From assembly GCA_947564305.1 (NCBI GenBank), contig CANOBT010000037.1, positions 1 to 40,010 on the forward strand: a DNA stretch of 40,010 nt, read 5' to 3'. Both the position numbers and the translations under genes were made by a program. Below the pieces are notes generated by a model. It was not told the DNA's origin. It searched no databases and saw only the letters and a program-made list of their open reading frames with translations. The DNA is from an uncultured Lachnospiraceae bacterium (lineage in GTDB: Bacteria; Bacillota_A; Clostridia; Lachnospirales; Lachnospiraceae). This document shows positions 34,163 through 40,010 of the stretch, piece after piece; position 1 is the stretch's first letter; the number at the start of each line of letters is the position of its first letter.

Positions 34163-36796
34163 CTACTCTTCTTCCTTCTTAGTCTTAGCTACCAACACAG
34201 AATGCCGCCCCATATTTACCACAATCTCTCCATCATGGATAATATACTCATCTCGTTTTGTTGTAAATCCCTCTTCATAGGAATAAATCAGACGTTTCAT
34301 CCTGCCCGTCATCGGTACTTCCGCAAGCCAGACAGGAACCGTTACTTCCCGAAGCTCTTCACTGTTATTTAAAATCACAACCACCTGCTCATCACCTTGA
34401 AAACGCCCGTATGAGAGCACGTTGTTCTCACAATGCAGCATACGCAAAGATCCCGTACGAAGAGATTTTTCCGTCTTATGTATCCTAATCATTTCCCGAT
34501 GAAAATCCATCATTCGCTGATTTTCGTTTCCCCAGGGATAAGTGCGTCTGCTGTCTGGATCGGTAAATCCGCAGACTCCTGCCTCGTCGCCATAATACAC
34601 GGTAGGCGCTCCAATCCAGGTCATCTGTACTGCAACTGCTTCCGCCATGACCGCATAGCTAATTCCCTCATTGGCTGCCTGATAACCCACACTGTCCAGC
34701 CTTCCGACCACATGATTTGTCCGGGTCAAAAAACGGGAATGATCATGGTTAGAAAGTTCATTCATCGCTGTCTGCAATGACGGAGTCAGCATACATGACA
34801 TAAAATGATTCATTGTATTCACAAAATGATCCGCATTTCCAAGTAAATCCGGCCTATATTCGTCACTGTGCTTCTCCATCCCTGTTAAAAACCAGGTCAA
34901 CGGCTCCATAAATGCGTCATAATTCATCACGCTGTCCCATTCGTCCCCCTGCAGCCAATCTGCCGGGTCTCCATAATGTTCTGCCAAAATCAATGCATCA
35001 TGTTTTACGCTTTTCACTTCTTTGCGGAACCGCTTCCAAAATGCATGGTTATATTCATTCGTATGGCCTAAATCTGCGGCTACATCCAAGCGCCATCCGT
35101 CTATATTGTATGGGGGAGAAACCCATTTTCTCCCGATTTCCATAATATAATCCTCCAACTTTTGGGAACCTTCATAGTTCATCTTCGGCAGCGTATCATT
35201 TCCCCACCATCCATCATAGCTGCTATTGTACGGCCATGCATGATCCTCATTATCGTAAAAATGGAAAAAGCTGCGGTAAGGACTATCTTTACTGATAAAT
35301 GCACCTTTTTCATAGTTATCCTGAGGCTCATAGATGCGCTCCCTATCCATCCATTTATTGAAAGAACCGCAATGATTAAATACACCATCCAAAATAACCC
35401 GCATTCCTCTGCGGTGGATTTCCTCAACTAAACGGATAAACAACTGGTTGCTTGCCTCAAGGTTGTCCGTTGCACCAATCCGCTCCTGATACTTCCATGC
35501 CGCCAGATTGTCTGATGCCCCTTCTGGCAGAGGCTCTTTGCTGTCCTGAACAATCTTTCCAAAATGTGGATCGATGTAGTCGTAATCCTGAATATCATAT
35601 TTATGATTAGACGGTGAGACAAACAACGGATTAAAGTAAATTACTTCGATTCCTAAATCCTGGAGATAATCCAGCTTTTCCATGACCCCTTGCAAATCGC
35701 CTCCGTAAAATCTACGGACATCCATGGACTGCGGCGGTTCATTCCAATCCCTGACTCGCTGTACTGGCAAACCAATATAAATATATTCTCTGTCCTCTAC
35801 ATCATTGCTTGAATCCCCATTGTAAAAACGGTCTACAAAAATCTGGTACATCACCGCGCCTTTCGCCCAGTCCGGCGTGGAAAATCCAGGGACTATCCGG
35901 AAAGAATAATGCGGTTGGATGTCATCCGAGACGCCTGCACGATGATAATAGCAGACCTGCTCTCCACCATGAATCTCAAAATAGTAAGAAAACGCATCTG
36001 TACCAAGCTTCCAACTTATCTCATAATAATCAAACGCCCCACGTGAAAGTACCAGCTCCATCTGATATATCCCGGAATCTGCCACCAAAAGTACTGTATC
36101 CGCATTGCCCCGTGCAGTACGGAAACGAAGTCTGATTGTCTGTCCTTTCTCTGGCTCCGGAGGAATCACATAGGAGGAAGTCCCATCGCAGAACAATGCT
36201 TCTCTGCTCATCTTGTAATCTCCTTTTTTCTTGTTACGCTCATGGACTTCTTCCGTATTCTCTTTTGCGGTTCTGTCTTCGGTTTCCGTCATTTTCTCTG
36301 GCTGATCTGCCCTATTTTCCAGAGGCTGTTCAACCACATCTTCTTCTACTTGCTCAGTTATACTTTCCTCTTCCTGTCTGGTTATACTTTCTGTCGCTTC
36401 TGCGCTTATGTTTTCCTTCAACTGTTCAGCGGCACTGTCCTGCACCTGTTCCGTTGTGTTTTCCTCTTTCTGTTCGATTACCCCCTCTTCCGCTTTTGCA
36501 ACAGCCCCTTCCTCTGCTTGTCCGGTTATACTTTCTTCTGCTTCTACTTTTTCGTTTTCCTCCGGCTGTTCGACTGCACTCTCCTGCTCCTGTTTCGTTA
36601 TGCTTTCTTCTGCCTGTTCGTTTGCACGTTCTTCCAATTGAACCTCGACAGTTTTTTCCAGCTGCTCTTCCTTCTCTTTTAACATATCTCTAAAGTCTTT
36701 CTGGGCTTCTGTACTTATTTCTTTTTTCTTTTCCGGCTCTTTTTTTCCAGAGAATTTTTTTATTGATTTCCATATTCTTTTTAATTGTGATTGCAT
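34163..36796 (-). CDS. GH13 alpha-amylase family enzyme with charged N-terminal extension
   Basis: An 877-residue protein. Residues 1-195 are very acidic and repetitive (QAEESITKQEQESAVEQ and similar units), starting with a basic helix (QSQLKRIWKSIKKFSGKKEPEKKK). Residues 196-310 form a starch-binding-like N-domain. The catalytic barrel follows: region I DGVFNH (470-475), region II GWRLDVA (nucleophile D571), region III LILAEHYGD (acid/base E606), region IV LSNHDHSRF (D685). The set suggests neopullulanase/maltogenic-type amylase. No signal peptide. The start at 36796 has AGGGGGA, but an internal ATG at 36211 (MSREALFCDGT) has an equally good AAAAAAGGAG, so a shorter enzyme lacking the extension may also be made. 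Confidence 0.88.
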   Translation of the reverse strand: MQSQLKRIWKSIKKFSGKKEPEKKKEISTEAQKDFRDMLKEKEEQLEKTVEVQLEERANEQAEESITKQEQESAVEQPEENEKVEAEESITGQAEEGAVAKAEEGVIEQKEENTTEQVQDSAAEQLKENISAEATESITRQEEESITEQVEEDVVEQPLENRADQPEKMTETEDRTAKENTEEVHERNKKKGDYKMSREALFCDGTSSYVIPPEPEKGQTIRLRFRTARGNADTVLLVADSGIYQMELVLSRGAFDYYEISWKLGTDAFSYYFEIHGGEQVCYYHRAGVSDDIQPHYSFRIVPGFSTPDWAKGAVMYQIFVDRFYNGDSSNDVEDREYIYIGLPVQRVRDWNEPPQSMDVRRFYGGDLQGVMEKLDYLQDLGIEVIYFNPLFVSPSNHKYDIQDYDYIDPHFGKIVQDSKEPLPEGASDNLAAWKYQERIGATDNLEASNQLFIRLVEEIHRRGMRVILDGVFNHCGSFNKWMDRERIYEPQDNYEKGAFISKDSPYRSFFHFYDNEDHAWPYNSSYDGWWGNDTLPKMNYEGSQKLEDYIMEIGRKWVSPPYNIDGWRLDVAADLGHTNEYNHAFWKRFRKEVKSVKHDALILAEHYGDPADWLQGDEWDSVMNYDAFMEPLTWFLTGMEKHSDEYRPDLLGNADHFVNTMNHFMSCMLTPSLQTAMNELSNHDHSRFLTRTNHVVGRLDSVGYQAANEGISYAVMAEAVAVQMTWIGAPTVYYGDEAGVCGFTDPDSRRTYPWGNENQRMMDFHREMIRIHKTEKSLRTGSLRMLHCENNVLSYGRFQGDEQVVVILNNSEELREVTVPVWLAEVPMTGRMKRLIYSYEEGFTTKRDEYIIHDGEIVVNMGRHSVLVAKTKKEEE

Positions 36797-36915
36797 TTTA
36801 ATCCCCCTATTCGTATGCTATGACACTATATAGCTATTTCCGATTGTTGTCTTTGCCCTCGCATCCGATCTTTTGTCCTCCACCCTCCCCAAAATCAATT
36901 AATTTGCATCAACTA

Positions 36916-38790
36916 TTAAATTCCGACTGGAATTTCTGAATCAAGACTATCTATGCGTCCTATCGAAGCATTATCAAACAATGCTTCAAATTCACTCCGG
37001 GAAATTTTTTCTTTTTCAAGCAAAAGCTTCGCGCAAGCTTCCAATACAGAATGATATTCCTGCAAAAGTGACCTTGCCCGGACATAACATTCATCAATAA
37101 TCCGCTTCACTTCTTCATCAATCGTTCCTGCAACTTTTTCGCCATACCCCCTGGAAGTATGTCCGAAATCTCTTCCTATGAATACCTCATCACTGTCATT
37201 ATCATAATTAATCAGCCCTAATCGCTCTGACATGCCGAATTTGGTAATCATAGACTTAGCAATCGCTGTCGCCTGGCGGATATCCTGGGATGCCCCGGTC
37301 GTAATGTCGTCAAAAATCTCTTCCTCCGCCACACGTCCTCCTAAAGATACCGTAATCTGCTGCATCATATGCCCTTTTGTGTTAAACATATCATCACGCT
37401 CCGGCAGCGGCATGGTATAGCCGCCTGCAGCCCCTGTTGGTACAATGGACACACTATAAACCGGTCCTACATCCGGCAGCACATGGAACAAAATTGCGTG
37501 CCCGGCCTCATGGTACGCTGTAATCCTCCTCTCTTTTTCTGATACAATCCGACTCTTTTTCTCTGGTCCGATACCGACCTTTACAAATGCACGGCGGATA
37601 TCCTTCTGCTGTAAATAAATTCGATTCTCTCTGGCAGCTAAAATCGCCGCCTCATTCAAAAGGTTCTCCAAATCTGCGCCTGTAAATCCCGCTGTAGTCT
37701 GTGCAATCTGTTTCAGATCCACATCATCTCCCAACGGCTTGTTTTTTGCATGAACCTTTAAAATTTCCTCACGGCCTCCCACGTCTGGGCGTCCTACAAT
37801 CACATTCCTGTCAAATCGCCCTGGACGCAGAATCGCAGGGTCTAAAATATCTTTACGGTTGGTGGCTGCCATAACAATAATTCCTTCATTGACACCAAAG
37901 CCATCCATCTCTACAAGCAACTGATTCAAAGTCTGCTCTCTTTCATCATGCCCGCCGCCGAGACCGCTCCCGCGCCGTCTTGCCACAGCGTCAATCTCAT
38001 CGATAAAGATAATACAAGGGGCGCTTTTCTTTGCATCCAGAAACAAATCCCGTACACGGGATGCACCGACACCGACAAACATTTCCACAAAATCCGAACC
38101 GGAAATACTAAAAAACGGTACTCCTGCCTCTCCTGCAATCGCTTTGGCAAGCAATGTCTTACCGGTTCCCGGAGGCCCCTCCAAAAGAACACCCTTCGGA
38201 ATTCTTGCTCCCACTTGAATATATTTCTTAGGCGCTTTCAGAAAATCTACGATTTCCTCCAGTTCCTCTTTCTCTTCTTTCAGCCCTGCCACCTCAGCAA
38301 AGGTTACCTGTTTATCCGCCGGGCTGTTTAAACGTGCACGGCTCTTTCCGAAATTCATTGCCTTGGCATTGGCACCGCCGCCCTGACGGTTCATCAATGC
38401 GAAAATCAAAAGGACTCCTGCCATAGTAATCAAAACCGGCAAAACCACTGTGGTGAACACAGTATCTTCCTGCACTTTCATCATCTGATAATCAACTTCA
38501 TATTTTGCCAGCAGTTCTTGAACCTCATTCACATCTGATACATATACAATTCTGGAAGTACGTGGATTATTCAATGTAACCGCTACCGTTCCGGTAGGTA
38601 CGGATTTGCTCTGAGTAATAATAGCCTCAGACACATTGCCATCTTTCAGTTCACGCACAAACTGGGGATACGTAATTTCCTGGTCTCGCTGCTGCATCTG
38701 GCTGGTGAACCAGAGCGCAAAAAACACAATAGCGATAAACATCACTACACTCGCACCGCTCATGGCTCTATACTTGTTATTGTTATTCAA
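36916..38790 (-). CDS. ftsH: ATP-dependent zinc metalloprotease FtsH
   Basis: A 624-residue membrane AAA+ protease that degrades unneeded or damaged membrane and short-lived proteins. Membrane segments at about 11-29 and 112-133 bracket the small outer domain. Walker A GPPGTGKT is at 205-212, Walker B is IIFIDEIDA, the second region of homology follows ([20 protein letters not shown]), and the zinc site HEAGH is at 427-431. The start is TTG at 38790, with AAGGAG nine nt upstream; the next in-frame ATG would remove the beginning of the first membrane segment. It follows hpt by 41 bp in the conserved tilS-hpt-ftsH order. No own terminator is obvious before the amylase gene. Confidence 0.97.
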   Translation of the reverse strand: MNNNNKYRAMSGASVVMFIAIVFFALWFTSQMQQRDQEITYPQFVRELKDGNVSEAIITQSKSVPTGTVAVTLNNPRTSRIVYVSDVNEVQELLAKYEVDYQMMKVQEDTVFTTVVLPVLITMAGVLLIFALMNRQGGGANAKAMNFGKSRARLNSPADKQVTFAEVAGLKEEKEELEEIVDFLKAPKKYIQVGARIPKGVLLEGPPGTGKTLLAKAIAGEAGVPFFSISGSDFVEMFVGVGASRVRDLFLDAKKSAPCIIFIDEIDAVARRRGSGLGGGHDEREQTLNQLLVEMDGFGVNEGIIVMAATNRKDILDPAILRPGRFDRNVIVGRPDVGGREEILKVHAKNKPLGDDVDLKQIAQTTAGFTGADLENLLNEAAILAARENRIYLQQKDIRRAFVKVGIGPEKKSRIVSEKERRITAYHEAGHAILFHVLPDVGPVYSVSIVPTGAAGGYTMPLPERDDMFNTKGHMMQQITVSLGGRVAEEEIFDDITTGASQDIRQATAIAKSMITKFGMSERLGLINYDNDSDEVFIGRDFGHTSRGYGEKVAGTIDEEVKRIIDECYVRARSLLQEYHSVLEACAKLLLEKEKISRSEFEALFDNASIGRIDSLDSEIPVGI

Positions 38791-38831
38791 TGATTTCTAC
38801 TCCTTCCTGCCTTCTCATATTACTAACTTCT

Positions 38832-39356
38832 CTATACCCCTTCTACAACACCAATGTATGGAAGTGTTCTGTATTTCTGTGCATAGTCAAGGCCATAGCC
38901 GACTACGAACTCATCTGGAATCTCAAATCCCACATAATCGGTCCTTACCTCCACTTCTCTGCGTTCTGGCTTATCCAACAGAGTACACAGGCGAACACTT
39001 TTGGCTCCGCGGTCTTTCAGTACATCTGTCAAATAGTGCAAAGTTCTTCCGGAATCAATGATATCCTCCACAACCAATACTTCTTTTCCTTCAATCGGAT
39101 CGTCCAAATCCTTCTTTATTTTAATATGTCCGCTGGATGTTGTGCCATCTCCATAACTGCTCACACTCATGAAATCAATGGATACCGGAACGGTAATTCG
39201 CTTTGCCAGCTCACACATAAAAAATGAGCCGCCTTTTAAAATACAGATTAAATGAATGCTTTTTCCCTCATAGTCCTCACTGATCTGCTTTCCTAGTTCC
39301 TCAATCCTTTGGTCTACTTTCTGCTCAGATATCAATTCTCGAATTGTCTCTGCCAT
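38832..39356 (-). CDS. hpt: Hypoxanthine phosphoribosyltransferase
   Basis: A 174-residue purine salvage enzyme making IMP (and GMP) from base and PRPP. The PRPP-binding motif VVEDIIDSGRT is at 95-105, CILKGGSFFM at 38-47 is the metal/pyrophosphate loop, and the C-terminal KPERREVEVRTDYVGFEIPDEFVVGYG is the purine pocket. Length is standard. Start has GGAGGAAAAG. It lies 29 bp after tilS and 41 bp before ftsH. Confidence 0.97.
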   Translation of the reverse strand: MAETIRELISEQKVDQRIEELGKQISEDYEGKSIHLICILKGGSFFMCELAKRITVPVSIDFMSVSSYGDGTTSSGHIKIKKDLDDPIEGKEVLVVEDIIDSGRTLHYLTDVLKDRGAKSVRLCTLLDKPERREVEVRTDYVGFEIPDEFVVGYGLDYAQKYRTLPYIGVVEGV

Positions 39357-39385
39357 CTTCTTTTCCTCCGCTGTCTCTTTTGTTC

Positions 39386-40010
39386 TTATTCTTGCCGTCT
39401 GGAAGCTGCTTCCTCACACGTATCCTCTTTTACGACTTCAATCTGCAGAATTCGCTTTGTAAGGCTGCTGATCTGGTATGCACTGCTCATACGATAGCCC
39501 AATATCCACATAATCTTGCTTCCGTCCGCGATGCAGAACGTATTGTCTCTTTCATCTGCAGGTATCTTTTGATTTATAAACCAGGACTTTAACTTTTGGT
39601 GATGTCCTGCCTGGTCAATCGTAATATAATCACCGCTTTGTCTTGTCCTGATACAAGGCGGTTCTTCTATTATATCATAGTCAAACCATTTCGTGTAGGT
39701 TTTTTCTGGTATTTCCTTCATAGAAAAGTATTCTGATTTCTCGAAAATGCTGCAGCGTATTGTAAAATCCAACGTTTGGAGGTATGTTTCTCCTGGAATA
39801 CATAGCGGCTGCGACATATTGCATTGTTCTAACCTTTGTACCTGATATATTTTTATTCCTTCATAGACACGGACTGCCTTCACGGAACCAGGAAGATTCA
39901 GGCTTCTCCCGGTCTGCTTTTGAAACAGTTCCATCACAGCATAAATGTGGGTTCTTCCAATGTCCTGAGTTCGCCCCAACACCAGTTCTATAGCACGGAG
40001 GATGACCATT
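39386..40010 (-). CDS. tilS: tRNA(Ile)-lysidine synthase, C-terminal part (5' end outside window)
   Basis: An open frame of at least 207 codons reaching the right edge, so the N-terminal PP-loop ATPase half is not seen. The visible part matches the TilS C-terminal domains: a helical VMELFQKQTGRSLNLPG segment and the terminal FDYDII...TRQSGDYI (near the tilS-C signature RTRxxGDxI), QKLKSWFINQKIPADERDNTF and WILGYRMS. TilS makes lysidine at position 34 of tRNA-Ile(CAU). Its place before hpt and ftsH supports the call. Confidence 0.93.
   Translation of the reverse strand, partial: MVILRAIELVLGRTQDIGRTHIYAVMELFQKQTGRSLNLPGSVKAVRVYEGIKIYQVQRLEQCNMSQPLCIPGETYLQTLDFTIRCSIFEKSEYFSMKEIPEKTYTKWFDYDIIEEPPCIRTRQSGDYITIDQAGHHQKLKSWFINQKIPADERDNTFCIADGSKIMWILGYRMSSAYQISSLTKRILQIEVVKEDTCEEAASRRQE

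Noticed and set aside
36136..36693. Long plus-strand frame antisense to the amylase extension
   Set aside because: Produced by low-complexity acidic codons on the other strand; no promoter or ribosome site, and three overlapping frames are open for the same reason.

Overview
The window looks like the chromosome of a spore-forming, anaerobic Firmicute, most likely a gut Lachnospiraceae; the genus cannot be fixed from the sequence. The grounds are spoIIR beside acyl-ACP thioesterase, the tilS-hpt-ftsH order, ispE followed directly by a GntR regulator, strong AGGAGG ribosome sites, sigma-A promoters and moderate-to-low GC. Nearly all genes are on the minus strand; only the beta-CASP nuclease-like gene and pyrC are clearly on plus. 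No rRNA, tRNA, CRISPR array, prophage or insertion sequence was found.

Layout. 1-2880: sugar-isomerase gene (cut by the left edge), a DUF4867-like gene and an AraC regulator, probably one sugar-use unit. 3026-5584: an 852-residue metallo-beta-lactamase/beta-CASP protein with a duplicated C-terminal module. 5638-9703: accessory block with an M56 sensor protease/BlaI repressor pair, an unknown gene overlapped by a short secreted ORF, and a HEPN-MNT toxin-antitoxin pair. 9729-14000: SNF2 helicase and an iron-sulfur flavoprotein-like gene. 14150-20740: VWA protein, AAA+ (MoxR-like) ATPase, LRR protein and CvfB-like S1 protein. This group is interrupted by plus-strand pyrC, which lies between two 206-bp direct repeats that look like structured RNAs with their own terminators. 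20983-25442: FAD protein, acyl-ACP thioesterase, spoIIR, GntR regulator, ispE. 25578-29387: a 1269-residue TPR/acidic-repeat/AAA-like protein. 29568-30155: a promoter-to-terminator unit holding only a 36-codon ORF. 30256-36796: metG, a GH2 glycosidase and a GH13 amylase-family enzyme with a long charged N-terminal extension. 36916-40010: ftsH, hpt, tilS (cut by the right edge).

How the parts fit. The MoxR ATPase, LRR protein and VWA protein probably form a chaperone-like remodelling system, with the VWA gene now cut off from the rest by the RNA-pyrC-RNA block. The strongest candidates for something undescribed are that twin RNA element, the 36-codon gene with its own promoter and terminator, and the large acidic AAA-like protein whose Walker B motif is degenerate. 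All assignments come from reading motifs by eye; no database search was run.
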